From Palleronia sp. THAF1 (GTDB lineage Bacteria > Pseudomonadota > Alphaproteobacteria > Rhodobacterales > Rhodobacteraceae), in assembly GCF_009363795.1 (NCBI RefSeq), contig NZ_CP045421.1:1-64000 (forward strand): a stretch of 64,000 bases of DNA. The letters run 5' to 3'. A program made the position numbers and the translations under genes. This document shows, piece after piece, positions 25,941 through 34,894 of the stretch (within the stretch, counting starts at the first letter, position 1; every line of letters starts with the position of its first letter). The notes under the pieces are model-generated. The model was given only the letters and a program-made list of their open reading frames with translations. It had not been told where the DNA came from and searched no databases.

Positions 25941-27212
25941 CTAATCCTTTCGGGCGGGGGTGCTCCGCCCATGCGGGTAGTCCGATCCCGATACGGCCAG
26001 TGCGATCACCAGCACGACGGGAACGATCCAGAATCGGGCGAAGACGTGGGCAAAGGCGTTCAGCACGAGCAGGCAGATCAGCGCCATCGCCAGAACGAAG
26101 GCGCCCCGGTTCCGCGTGGGACGATACAGTGTCCGGGCGATCCCCAGCATGGCGGTTCCGGCGAACATCATGACCAAGCCGGCCAACGACAGCGCGCCGC
26201 CCTCGACCAGCATCAGGACGTAGGTGTTGTGAACGGGTTGATCGAACCTGGAAATGTAGCGGTAGCCATCGGCACCGATGCCGATGAACAGGTGATCGGC
26301 GGCCTTGTCCCAGCCTTCTTGCACCAGTTCCATGCGTCCGTCGAACGACCCGGCCTGCGAAAGGTCGGCAGAGGTCAACGCACCGGCGACACGGTTCATG
26401 AAGGAGGCGGGAAGGATGTCTGTACCGAACACGGCGATCACGAGCACGCCCATGGCGACCAGCAGAAGCATGTTCCCGATGTGCCGTCTTGTGCGCTGAA
26501 GAGCTGTGTAGACCGCCGCACCAATACCGGCCGCGAAAAGCCCGGTGTTCGATGCCGTCAGGAAGATTCCGTACAGGATGACGGCCGCGGCGGGCAGGAC
26601 GATCGTGCGTCGTATCTGCCGCTCTGCCCCAAGATAGAGAACCGCGACAAGCGCCATCGCGCCGAGAGCGGCGGCCTCGTTCGAGCGTTCGACGACCCCG
26701 CGCAACCGGCCAGAGATCGAAACGAAATTCAGCGGTGGGTTGGTCGCGAATTCAATCAGGTAGATGCCGTGCAGGCTGGCCACGCACATCGACAGGGCGA
26801 AAATGCCGATCAGGGTATGACATTCGTCGATGCTGCGGCGGGTGATGACCATCGGCACGATCACCATGGCGAAGAAATACTGGGCCAGAACCTCGGCCCC
26901 TTCGACAAGGCGCTGGTTGGCGATCGACCCGATCAGCAGTCCGCCTGCAAGCGCAAGGAAGCCGCCGTACCAGATTGTCGAAAACCGTCCGAACGGCGCC
27001 AGTGTCAGCCGCCCTGTGATGATCAGAACGAACAGCGCGACCAGAACGCAGATGTCCGAAGCGGTCAGATAGACGCCCGGCACGCGGATCACGTTGAAGG
27101 GCGACAGGAACACGACCGCGGCGGCCAGTGGCATCTCGAACCGGCCTGCTACCTTGGCAACGCCGGAATGGACCGGAACGGACGCTGGTATTGGCCCGAT
27201 ATGGTTCGTCAT
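25941..27212 (-). CDS. O-antigen ligase/polymerase-like (Wzy or WaaL) membrane protein
   Basis: About 423 residues from the ATG at 27212; a GTG at 27218 with AGGAG 10 bases upstream is an alternative start. About eleven hydrophobic helices, with a large periplasmic loop near the C-terminus containing GRMELVQEGWDKAADHLFIGIGADGYR and HNTYVLMLVEGG, the Wzy_C/O-antigen-ligase signature. It is probably the polymerase of the Wzy-dependent pathway. It lies upstream of the Wzc-like gene on the same strand and diverges from the GT4 gene at 27372. Ligase rather than polymerase remains possible. Confidence 0.85.
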   Translation of the reverse strand: MTNHIGPIPASVPVHSGVAKVAGRFEMPLAAAVVFLSPFNVIRVPGVYLTASDICVLVALFVLIITGRLTLAPFGRFSTIWYGGFLALAGGLLIGSIANQRLVEGAEVLAQYFFAMVIVPMVITRRSIDECHTLIGIFALSMCVASLHGIYLIEFATNPPLNFVSISGRLRGVVERSNEAAALGAMALVAVLYLGAERQIRRTIVLPAAAVILYGIFLTASNTGLFAAGIGAAVYTALQRTRRHIGNMLLLVAMGVLVIAVFGTDILPASFMNRVAGALTSADLSQAGSFDGRMELVQEGWDKAADHLFIGIGADGYRYISRFDQPVHNTYVLMLVEGGALSLAGLVMMFAGTAMLGIARTLYRPTRNRGAFVLAMALICLLVLNAFAHVFARFWIVPVVLVIALAVSGSDYPHGRSTPARKD

Positions 27213-27371
27213 GGTCACGGCGCTCGCGCTCCTGAGGGTCGATCTCAGGCTAAGGCCCTGAGGGAGCGCGCAGAATACGCTTTTCGGGGTAGGATGTGGC
27301 GCATGTGGGGGATTGCGGGTCCGATGGGGAGCGGGGATGCCTATTGTATGACGTGAACGGAGAGCAAGGCA
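27213..27371. promoter_or_regulatory. divergent promoter region, polymerase versus GT4
   Basis: This 159-bp gap separates two divergent transcription units. It contains an imperfect inverted repeat (GCGCTCCTGAGGG near 27225 with CCCTGAGGGAGCGC near 27257) that could be an operator or a leader hairpin for the minus-strand gene. No promoter boxes could be fixed with confidence. Confidence 0.35.
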
Positions 27372-28586
27372 TTGATACGCATCCTGTTTCCTTATGTCGG
27401 CGGTGACGTGATCGGCGGCAGTCATGTGTCCTCGCTGACGCTTGCCGCCCGGCTGGACCGCGACCGTTTCGCCCCCCAAGTTCTGTTGCATCGCACATCA
27501 GGACGTTTGGCAGAGATGGTGCGCGACATGGGCCTTCCGTGCGAGGTTCTGGAAGACGTGCGGATCATGGCGCCGGCCTACAGCCGCACACCCCATGATA
27601 CCGGCGCGGCCGGCTACCTTGCGCGTTCGGTCTGGCGGTTGGCCGCCGCGCTGCGCCAGCGCCGTATCGACATCGTGCATACGAATGACGGTCGGATGCA
27701 CGTAAATTGGTCCCCCGCGGCGCGGCTGTCGGGCGTGCGGCACCTTTGGCACCACCGCGAAGACCCCAAGACGCGGGGCGCCAACCTGATCGCGCCCATC
27801 ATGGCGGATCGGTTGCTGAGCGTGTCAGACTTCGCCGTGCCCCAGCGGGCGCGGGCGCACATGAAAGACCGGGTGTCGGTGGTGCGCAGCCCCTTCGAGT
27901 TCAATTTCGTCCCGCCCGATAGGATGGCCCACCGGTCGGCCTTGTGCGCCGAGATCGGAGCCGACCCGAAAGATGCCGTTCTGATCGGCTATGTGGGCGG
28001 GCTGATCGCGCGGAAGCGGCCCGAGATGTTCGTCCGCATCCTGAAGGAAGCACGCGATGCGATGCCCAAGCGCCAGGTCTTTGGGCTGATGTTCGGAGAA
28101 GTGGACCGCCCCGGATCGACGATAGTCGAAGAGGTCAAGGCGCTGGCAGATCAGCTGGGCGTGTCCGACAGCTTGCGTCTGATGGGGCATCGTTCGCCCG
28201 TTGCGGGGCCCATGTCGGCGCTGGACGCGCTGATCGTTTCGGCACTGGACGAGCCGTTCGGGCGCACGCTGATAGAGGCGATGGACCTGGGTGTTCCGGT
28301 CATCGCCAGCCGCCACGGCGGCAATGTGGAAGCGATTTCAGACGGGATAACGGGGTTTCTGGTCCCGCCCGACGATCCGGGAATCTACGCAAACCGCGTG
28401 AAAGCCCTGACGGGCGATCCAGGCTTGCGCGGCCGGGTGACAGAAGCGGCTCGGGCCTCGGTGCGCGAGCGGTTCGCTATCGAGACCAGCGTCGGCGCGG
28501 TCGAAAAGACTTATGTCGACATGCTGCAGGACCCGCCGCGTTTGCTGTCGCGCCGAGGGCACGGTGCGCTTGGGGCGGTGCGCTAG
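27372..28586 (+). CDS. glycosyltransferase, GT4 family
   Basis: 404 residues from a TTG start with GGAG/AAGG just upstream. GT-B fold with VGGDVIGGSHVSSLTLAARL at the N-terminus, VHTNDGRMHVNW in the acceptor domain, and VSALDEPFGRTLIEAMDLG as the donor EX7E site. Its stop codon shares CTAG with the stop of the convergent HAD gene. Substrate unknown. Confidence 0.85.
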   Translation: MIRILFPYVGGDVIGGSHVSSLTLAARLDRDRFAPQVLLHRTSGRLAEMVRDMGLPCEVLEDVRIMAPAYSRTPHDTGAAGYLARSVWRLAAALRQRRIDIVHTNDGRMHVNWSPAARLSGVRHLWHHREDPKTRGANLIAPIMADRLLSVSDFAVPQRARAHMKDRVSVVRSPFEFNFVPPDRMAHRSALCAEIGADPKDAVLIGYVGGLIARKRPEMFVRILKEARDAMPKRQVFGLMFGEVDRPGSTIVEEVKALADQLGVSDSLRLMGHRSPVAGPMSALDALIVSALDEPFGRTLIEAMDLGVPVIASRHGGNVEAISDGITGFLVPPDDPGIYANRVKALTGDPGLRGRVTEAARASVRERFAIETSVGAVEKTYVDMLQDPPRLLSRRGHGALGAVR

Positions 28587-29260
28587 ACCGTCGACTTGGC
28601 GGGTTGCAGGACCGTCTCCAGATCGTCGAGCGTCGTGATGCGGTGTTCGGCTGCGTGCAGGGGTGTGGGGGGCGGCGCCGTATGGACGCGGCCGGGCCGG
28701 GCGATCATCACGGTCTGCCAGCCAAGTCGGCGGGGCGTGATGAAATCCTTTACGGGATTGTCTGCGACATAGACCAAGTCATTCTTGCCAAGACCCGTTG
28801 CCCGTTCGACCTGAAGATAGGCGTCCGGGGCGGGCTTGCCGGCGTTCGGGCCCAATGCGCCGGTCAGCACGATCGGCGCCAGATAGTCCCGCAGGCCAAG
28901 CGCTTCGACCTTCGCCGATTGAGTGGCCGCAAGGCCGTCGCTGATCAAGGCGGCCCGACCGGCATATCGGCGCAATGCTCGCTGGGCGTCGGGTTGCAAG
29001 GAAATGCGCGGGGTGTGATGGCGGTAGATCTCTGTCAGCTCCGTCACCAGCGTCGGGTCGGGCGGGCAGCCGAGCAGCGCCAGCGCGCGATCGAAGATGC
29101 GGGTGCGGTCTCCCTTTTCGAAGGCGCTCCGACACGCGCGTTCCAGTCCCGAAAGCCCAATACGCGCCAGCACCCATTGATCGGCGATCGAATAGGCGCT
29201 GAAGGCGAAATCCCGTTCCAGATACAGGGTGTCGTCCAGATCGAACACGACGAACGTCAT
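28583..29260 (-). CDS. HAD-superfamily hydrolase
   Basis: 225 residues. VVFDLDDTLYLERDF gives the DxDxT nucleophile motif at the N-terminus, LISDGLAATQSAKVEALG motif II, and GKPAPDAYLQVERATG with VYVADNPVKDF motifs III and IV, with a helical cap between. A phosphatase of the haloacid dehalogenase family with a subclass I cap. It starts in an ATGA overlap with the ATP-grasp gene, which itself overlaps the formyltransferase gene, so the three act together. Probably dephosphorylates a sugar intermediate; the substrate cannot be told. Confidence 0.85.
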   Translation of the reverse strand: MTFVVFDLDDTLYLERDFAFSAYSIADQWVLARIGLSGLERACRSAFEKGDRTRIFDRALALLGCPPDPTLVTELTEIYRHHTPRISLQPDAQRALRRYAGRAALISDGLAATQSAKVEALGLRDYLAPIVLTGALGPNAGKPAPDAYLQVERATGLGKNDLVYVADNPVKDFITPRRLGWQTVMIARPGRVHTAPPPTPLHAAEHRITTLDDLETVLQPAKSTV

Positions 29261-30258
29261 TCGGCGGCTTCAACCGGCTGCGCGGCTGCCTCATGGAAAT
29301 GGAAGAACGCGGCGTCGTATCGAATCATCTCGACCCCCTCGATCCAGTTGTCGTGCGCGCCGCTGTCCTGGCCCAGTGTCTCGGCCAGCAGCCAGCGTGC
29401 GAAATTGGCCCCGGCACGGTCGGCCAGGGGGAAGCCGCCACCGAAGCGAGCGTTGATCTCCAACACGCGCAGGCCGCGCGTCTTGTCATCGATCAACTGG
29501 AAGCACATCACGCCGCGAGGCTCTGGCAGCGCCGCCACCAGGTCACGTGCAATGGTCTGGATTCGCGGATCGCGGACAGTGCGGCCCTTTTCGACCTCTC
29601 CCGCGCGGATCGACAGGCGCAGATGCGGGACGATTGTCCGCAGGCTTCCGCGTTGATCCACGAAGACGTTGACCGTGTATTCCGGCCCGTCGAGAAACTC
29701 CTGCACGATCGTCGGCTCGTCAAAGCTGTCCGGCATGTCTTCGGGTCGATCCAGCTTCAACAGGCCGCGGCTGGCGCTGCCGCCCGAGGGTTTGCTGAAC
29801 AGCGGCCAATGGTCGGGATAGGCCAGCGTGCGGGCGACTTCGGGCGTGTAGGTCTTCGGGACGGGAACGCCGTGCCGGCCCAGATGCATGCACGTCAGGT
29901 TCTTGTCGCGCACGATGTCGATCAATTCGGGTGAGCCGACGTGTACCCGGCAGCCGATCTTCTGGAATTGCCCGGCGGCCTCGGCCAGTACGGAGAGTTC
30001 GGTGTCGATGGTCGGCACCAGAAGTTCGATGCCGTTGCGATCGCAATAGGTCAGCAACGCATCGACGTAGCCCGGCCCATCGCATCGCGGGACCGCGAAG
30101 GCATGATCCGCGGCGTCACAGGCCGCGCTTTGCCGTGGGTTCAGGTCACAGGCATGGACGGTAACGCCGATTTCGGAACCGGCATTGCGAAAGGCTTCGA
30201 CCAGACCGACACGTCGTCCGGCAGAGGTGACCAGGACTTGTGGACCCCAGATCGTCAT
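29257..30258 (-). CDS. ATP-grasp ligase (carbamoyl-phosphate-synthase-like)
   Basis: 333 residues from the ATG at 30258, chosen because it overlaps the formyltransferase stop (ATGA). The N-terminus is a Rossmann-like pre-ATP-grasp domain (VLVTSAGRRVGLVEAFRNAG). The ATP-grasp core follows: VGSPELIDIVRDKNLTCMHL, PLFSKPSGGSASRGLLKL, PTIVQEFLDGPEYTVNVFVD and LRVLEINARFGGGFPL with the metal-binding Glu and Asn. It should couple a carboxylate to an amine or thiol. Beside a formyltransferase and a HAD phosphatase it likely modifies an amino sugar or an aglycone of the polysaccharide. Not PylC or biotin carboxylase by context. Confidence 0.85.
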   Translation of the reverse strand: MTIWGPQVLVTSAGRRVGLVEAFRNAGSEIGVTVHACDLNPRQSAACDAADHAFAVPRCDGPGYVDALLTYCDRNGIELLVPTIDTELSVLAEAAGQFQKIGCRVHVGSPELIDIVRDKNLTCMHLGRHGVPVPKTYTPEVARTLAYPDHWPLFSKPSGGSASRGLLKLDRPEDMPDSFDEPTIVQEFLDGPEYTVNVFVDQRGSLRTIVPHLRLSIRAGEVEKGRTVRDPRIQTIARDLVAALPEPRGVMCFQLIDDKTRGLRVLEINARFGGGFPLADRAGANFARWLLAETLGQDSGAHDNWIEGVEMIRYDAAFFHFHEAAAQPVEAAE

Positions 30259-31178
30259 GCGCTGACCCGTTGGTTCTGGCCAAGGATGGCGTGGCGGGGA
30301 AGGGGGGTCAGCGTCTGATTGCGCCAAGCGGTCACTTCAATGCAGGAAAAGCCGCCGCAGCTGACCCGGACCCAGCCCGGCCCGCGATCCTGTATCTGGC
30401 CGGGTATGCCGATGTAACGCGGCGGGCCGTCGAACACATGCGCGGCATCGATCTGGACGGTGTGGCCGTCCATATGGGTGAACGCGCCGGGATAGGGATC
30501 GCCGACGGCGCGGATCAGGCGGTCAAGCTCTTCGGCGGGGCGGGTCCAGTCGATCAGACCGTCGCCGGGCCGCCGCCGCGCGCAATAACTGGCTTTCGTG
30601 TGGTCCTGTGGGCTGCGGTCAATCTGGCCGGACTCGATCCGGGCAAGGACCTTTGGCAGAAGTTGGCTTAGCGCGTTGACCTGCTTGTCGTAAAGCGAAC
30701 GCGCGGTTTCCAGCGTCGTAACCGGGATCGGGGCCTGCGCCGCGATGTCGCCGGTGTCGCAGCCTTCGTCGATCCAGAACAGGCTGGCGGCGGTTTCGGT
30801 CAGGCCGGCCAAGATCGTCCAAGGGATCGACGCACGCCCCCGCAACTGGGGCAGTGGCGCGGGATGAAAGCCCAAGGTGCCAAGGCGCGGGATGGCGCGG
30901 AATGGAGCGTGGACGATCTGAGACCAGCCGATGACCAAAGCAAGGTCGGGTTCCCGGTCCGCGATGGCGGCCAGTGTCTGCGGATCATTGATATTGTCGG
31001 TGAAATGGAGCTGCGAACCGCTACTTCGCGCCAGCGGTACCAGATCGGCGAAATCCGAATGGCGCTTGGCCCGGTCAGGCGGCAAGGTCACGACAAGGTC
31101 GGGCGCGCGTCCTGACCTTATCAAGGCCGAAAGCGCCCTTTCTGAACCTTCGACCGCGCCGACGAAAACGGTTTTCAT
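30255..31178 (-). CDS. formyltransferase-family protein (sugar N-formyltransferase-like)
   Basis: 307 residues from the ATG at 31178 (GGAG 11 bases upstream). The formyl_trans_N core is seen in TLGFHPAPLPQLRGRASIPW and WIDEGCDTGDIAAQAP, giving the catalytic His and Asp; the usual Asn two residues before the His is Gly here. A C-terminal domain like that of Fmt follows (DGLIDWTRPAEELDRLIRA). Two known roles for such enzymes are methionyl-tRNA formylation and N-formylation of amino sugars with formyl-tetrahydrofolate. The location inside an EPS locus and the missing Asn favour a sugar-directed or non-canonical role over Fmt. Confidence 0.8.
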   Translation of the reverse strand: MKTVFVGAVEGSERALSALIRSGRAPDLVVTLPPDRAKRHSDFADLVPLARSSGSQLHFTDNINDPQTLAAIADREPDLALVIGWSQIVHAPFRAIPRLGTLGFHPAPLPQLRGRASIPWTILAGLTETAASLFWIDEGCDTGDIAAQAPIPVTTLETARSLYDKQVNALSQLLPKVLARIESGQIDRSPQDHTKASYCARRRPGDGLIDWTRPAEELDRLIRAVGDPYPGAFTHMDGHTVQIDAAHVFDGPPRYIGIPGQIQDRGPGWVRVSCGGFSCIEVTAWRNQTLTPLPRHAILGQNQRVSA

Positions 31179-31423
31179 GGCTGCACTCTCCAAGTTCCCT
31201 GAACCGGCAAACAGTGATGCCCAGATTGGACACGCGGTTTCCCCCAATGCCTGTTTTTGTGCCGCCGCCGGTCGGACCTCTCAATCACCCATTGCGATCG
31301 AGTTTACTCAATAGGGCTAGAAATCTGGGCTCATGGCCAGTTTCGCCGCATTGGTTCCGGATCGAAGATGAAGGTGTCGGCCAGCACGTTGCGGGCGGCG
31401 CAATCTTGGCGAGGTTAAGCACG

Positions 31424-32572
31424 ATGATCGATCCGCAGATGTCGAACGGGTCGGGGGCAACAACCCCGGCGGGTCACCAGAAAACACAGTTCAACGCAGC
31501 CGTTCATGGATTGCGCGGGCTGGCGGCGATGATGGTGTTCTTCGCGCACATTCTGAACGGTCTGCGTGAGCATGCCTATCCCGAGATGACGGAGTTCGTC
31601 GCCCGGTCAGAGGTGTTCTGGAACCTGGGCACCTACGGCGTATACCTTTTCTTCACGATCAGCGGGTTCGTCATCCTGCCAAGCGCGATGCGCTATTCGG
31701 CGGGCGAGTTCGCGGCGCGGCGCTTTTGGCGGATCTATCCGTTGTTCCTGTTCATGACGGTGATCTTCATCGTCCTCGCCGGTGTGACGGGGCAGGGCGA
31801 CGTCTCTCTTGATCCCTACACAATCTTTGTCGCGCTCACGTTCATGGATCTGTTCACTCCGACGGGCCAGCTGACACCGAACGCCTGGAGCCTGACGTTC
31901 GAGGTCTTCTTCTACGCATTGACCTGCATGGTCGTCGTCTGGACGATCAAGCGTCCGCATTGGCTGGGCGGAAGCGTCGCGGTCGCCTTGGCGGTTGCCT
32001 TCATGCTGGCGTTCCCGGTCTCTGTCTTCTTCCTGATGGGGATGGCTGCCCGAATCGGACATGACCGAGGCTGGTTGCTGCCGCGGAGCACCGCGGTGCC
32101 GGTAGAGCTGCTGCTCTTGCTGGGCCTGGGGCTGATCGCATCGCAAGGGCACTTCGCCTACGTCTGGGCCGACTTCTCCAGCCCCATCGCGCTGGCGACG
32201 ATCACACTGACGGGCGCCTACTTCTACCACGCGGCCGCACCGGGCAGCCTGACCGGGCGCATCATGACGTGGCGGCCGTTGCTGTATATCGGAACGGTCA
32301 GCTACAGCCTGTACCTTGTGCATCCCTATACCTATCTGGCGGTGCGCATGACGTTCCAGAAACTGGGCTTCTTCACGCCCGACGTGTTCCTGTCCGGGGT
32401 GTTGTTCTACGCCGCCGTCATTGTTCCCACGATTCTTGTGACGCACGTGATCCACCGCACGGTAGAGACCTGGCCCTACCGCGCGGTGTTCAATCGCAAT
32501 GTGGTGAAGTCGGCGGAGCGCTACGTGGCCCCCGGTGGGTCTACGCGGCCCATTTCCCAACCCGCTCCCTGA
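31424..32572 (+). CDS. acyltransferase 3 (OafA/NodX-type) membrane O-acyltransferase
   Basis: 382 residues from the ATG at 31424; the frame opens at 31214 but that part lacks coding character. About ten transmembrane helices. NAAVHGLRGLAAMMVFFAHI carries the catalytic His-containing RGLAA motif, and ISGFVILPSAMRY and ARRFWRIYPLFLFM match the family. It probably O-acetylates a sugar of the repeat unit. Its 3' end overlaps the convergent GT4 gene by 32 bp. Confidence 0.9.
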   Translation: MIDPQMSNGSGATTPAGHQKTQFNAAVHGLRGLAAMMVFFAHILNGLREHAYPEMTEFVARSEVFWNLGTYGVYLFFTISGFVILPSAMRYSAGEFAARRFWRIYPLFLFMTVIFIVLAGVTGQGDVSLDPYTIFVALTFMDLFTPTGQLTPNAWSLTFEVFFYALTCMVVVWTIKRPHWLGGSVAVALAVAFMLAFPVSVFFLMGMAARIGHDRGWLLPRSTAVPVELLLLLGLGLIASQGHFAYVWADFSSPIALATITLTGAYFYHAAAPGSLTGRIMTWRPLLYIGTVSYSLYLVHPYTYLAVRMTFQKLGFFTPDVFLSGVLFYAAVIVPTILVTHVIHRTVETWPYRAVFNRNVVKSAERYVAPGGSTRPISQPAP

Positions 32573-33656
32573 TGCGCTGACGGCTTGAGGCGGACTCTAT
32601 CGCCGCCATCCATTGCGACATGATGCGGTCTTCCGAAAAGTCCCCTGCGCGGTCCAGCCCATTGCGGGCCAGCGTGGCGCGCAGGTTCGGATCGGCGTAC
32701 AGGCGCAGCATCGCATCGGCCAACGCCTTCGGATCGTCCGGCTGTACAAGGACGCCGGATTTCTCTGGCTCGATGATCTCGGCAGGACCCCAATCGCAAT
32801 CGGTCGATATGACGGCGAACCCTGCGGCGAGGGCTTCGACCAACACGTTCCCGAAGCCTTCGTAGCGTGACGACAGCACGAAGACTGCGGGATTCGCCAT
32901 CCAGTCGTGGGGACGCGGCGTGCGCCCGGCGAAGGTCACGGCATCTTCGAGATGCAGATGTGTTGCAAGAGATTGAAGGTCAGACAGCTTTTCGCCCTGC
33001 CCGTAGATGGTCAGACGCAGGTCGGCACCCGCGTCGCGCCCGATGCGCAGTGCGCGAAGTAGGATGTCGAAGCCCTTTTGCTCGACCAGACGACCGACCG
33101 CCACGAAGTGGCCGTCCGGAGTGGCGGAAGGTGCGGTGCCCATGGGTTCGACGGCGTTATAGATCACGCTGGCTTTGCGGGATGCGAACGCCGGTAGGGC
33201 GTCTCGCTGTGCCTTCGTCAGCATGACCGAATGATCTGCGCAATAATGCGCGAACGGCATGAGGACGCGCCACAACGGGTTCATCACCTGACGCCGGAAA
33301 TTGTTGCGTTCGGACAGGACCAGTTTCACGCCCAACCCGGTGCAGGCCAGCGTTGTCTGTACGTTGATCTTGGTCAGGAAGGACAGCACGGTATCCGCCC
33401 GCGCGTCCCTGATGCACCGTCTGATCCAGGCGACGCGTCTTGCGGTGGAATTCGTGGCATCAAGGCCCAGCTCGGCTTCCATCGAGCGGACTTTGACGCT
33501 GTCGGGCACCGCATAATAGGCGTCCTGTGGGCGGTCGTTGATGGCTAGGATCGTTGGAACATACCCCAAAGATTCCAGGTGTGTCGCAAGGCGGGCGATG
33601 ACCTTCTCGACCCCGCCCGCCCCCAGTCCGGCCTGAACAAGAACGATCGGGCTCAT
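32541..33656 (-). CDS. glycosyltransferase, GT4 family
   Basis: 371 residues, paralogous to the gene at 21225-22403 (LVQAGLGAGGVEKVIARLA, FLTKINVQTT, SERNNFRRQVMNPLWR). The donor site is LSSRYEGFGNVLVEALAAG. The start lies in an ATGA overlap with the aminotransferase stop, so it is the last gene of a dehydratase-aminotransferase-GT operon and may transfer the amino sugar made by those two enzymes or the next residue. Confidence 0.9.
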   Translation of the reverse strand: MSPIVLVQAGLGAGGVEKVIARLATHLESLGYVPTILAINDRPQDAYYAVPDSVKVRSMEAELGLDATNSTARRVAWIRRCIRDARADTVLSFLTKINVQTTLACTGLGVKLVLSERNNFRRQVMNPLWRVLMPFAHYCADHSVMLTKAQRDALPAFASRKASVIYNAVEPMGTAPSATPDGHFVAVGRLVEQKGFDILLRALRIGRDAGADLRLTIYGQGEKLSDLQSLATHLHLEDAVTFAGRTPRPHDWMANPAVFVLSSRYEGFGNVLVEALAAGFAVISTDCDWGPAEIIEPEKSGVLVQPDDPKALADAMLRLYADPNLRATLARNGLDRAGDFSEDRIMSQWMAAIESASSRQRIRERVGKWAA

Positions 33657-34894
33657 CTGGTGGCAAGCGCCATCACGTCTACGACGGCATCGGCCAGCCG
33701 GTTCATTTCCCGCGCGTTCAGTGTTGGATCGACCCGGAACGCCAGGCTTGTCTTGCCCAACTCATGCGCGACGGGCAGCGGTTTGGCGGGACGGAAGCCC
33801 CCTTTGCGGAACACGCCCTCGTCGTAGATCTCGGGGCAACTGCCGCTGAAGGCCGTCTGGCCACGTTGTGCGATCTCCGCAAGGACGAGATCGCGATCCC
33901 AGCCGGGCTTCAACGCTTCCGGGCGCACGAAGGCATAGAAGCGATACCAGGCGTGGGTCGTGGCCGTATCGGGCATGGGCACGCGCAGGGCGGGGCATTC
34001 ACTGAATGCGTCGGCCAGGATGTGAGCGTTGCGGAGGCGTAGCCGATGCCAGTCGGACATGCGCCTGATTTGGACCAACCCGATCGCAGCGGCCATGCCG
34101 GACATCCGAAGGTTTGTGCCGGAATCGGCATGAAGCCAACGGAAACCCGGCGGATGATCGTTGCTGTGGACCAGCCCGTAGTCCTTTCCGTGATCCTTTC
34201 GCGACCAGGCGCTGCGCCACAAGCGGTCAGAATCGGTGACCAACATGCCGCCTTCGCCACCCGTGGTCATGATCTTGTCCTGACAGAACGAGAATGATCC
34301 GAAGTCTCCGAAGCTGCCGACATGGCGGCCTTCGATCCGCGCGCCGTGGGCCTGGGCGCAATCCTCGATCACCCAGAGGTCATGCGCTTCGGCAACATCC
34401 ATGATCCCCTTCATGTCGCAGGGCCAACCCGCAAGGTGAACGGGAATGATACCGACGGTGCGGGGGCTGATTTTCTCGGCGATCGACCGGGGCGTGATGT
34501 TCTGCGTGTCGGGATCGACATCCGCGAAGATCGGAACGCCGCCGGCAAGGATCACGGCACTGGCCGATATGACGAAACTGCGGGGCGTCACGATGACTTC
34601 ATCGCCGGGATCGAGATCGAGACTGTCTAGCGCGAGGTTCAGGCTTAGGCTACCGTTCGCGACCGCGATTCCGTGTGTGCTGCCGACCATGTCGGCAAAC
34701 GCGATTTCGAATTCCGAGACTTCCGGGCCGGTCCATGCGTTCACATGTCCGCTTTGCAGCACACGCGAGACGGCGGCGACCTGTTCGGCGTCGTAGCGCG
34801 GCCAGACCGGGCGGGGTTTCCGGGCAGGAAGCGCGGGCTTTACCGGTGTTGGGACGCTCAACGCCCCGCTGATTGAAGCTTCGTTTCGCATCAT
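33653..34894 (-). CDS. PLP-dependent sugar aminotransferase (DegT/DnrJ/EryC1/StrS)
   Basis: 413 residues. VIEDCAQAHGARIEGRHVG carries the PLP-binding Asp and SFSFCQDKIMTTGGEGG the Schiff-base Lys, so unlike the RfbH-like protein at 16746 it is a normal aminotransferase. It overlaps the upstream PglF-like dehydratase by ATGA and the downstream GT4 by ATGA. Together the first two should make a UDP-4-amino-4,6-dideoxy-HexNAc (PglF/PglE logic). Two ATGs are adjacent; the second (34891) has better spacing from AGGAG. Confidence 0.9.
   Translation of the reverse strand: MMRNEASISGALSVPTPVKPALPARKPRPVWPRYDAEQVAAVSRVLQSGHVNAWTGPEVSEFEIAFADMVGSTHGIAVANGSLSLNLALDSLDLDPGDEVIVTPRSFVISASAVILAGGVPIFADVDPDTQNITPRSIAEKISPRTVGIIPVHLAGWPCDMKGIMDVAEAHDLWVIEDCAQAHGARIEGRHVGSFGDFGSFSFCQDKIMTTGGEGGMLVTDSDRLWRSAWSRKDHGKDYGLVHSNDHPPGFRWLHADSGTNLRMSGMAAAIGLVQIRRMSDWHRLRLRNAHILADAFSECPALRVPMPDTATTHAWYRFYAFVRPEALKPGWDRDLVLAEIAQRGQTAFSGSCPEIYDEGVFRKGGFRPAKPLPVAHELGKTSLAFRVDPTLNAREMNRLADAVVDVMALATR

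Noticed and set aside
30255-31178. Calling the formyltransferase methionyl-tRNA formyltransferase
   Set aside because: Catalytic Asn missing, no def gene beside it, and it sits in a sugar-modification operon.
33653-34894. Treating both DegT-family proteins as aminotransferases
   Set aside because: Only this one has the PLP lysine (CQDK); the protein at 16746 has His instead and is a dehydratase.
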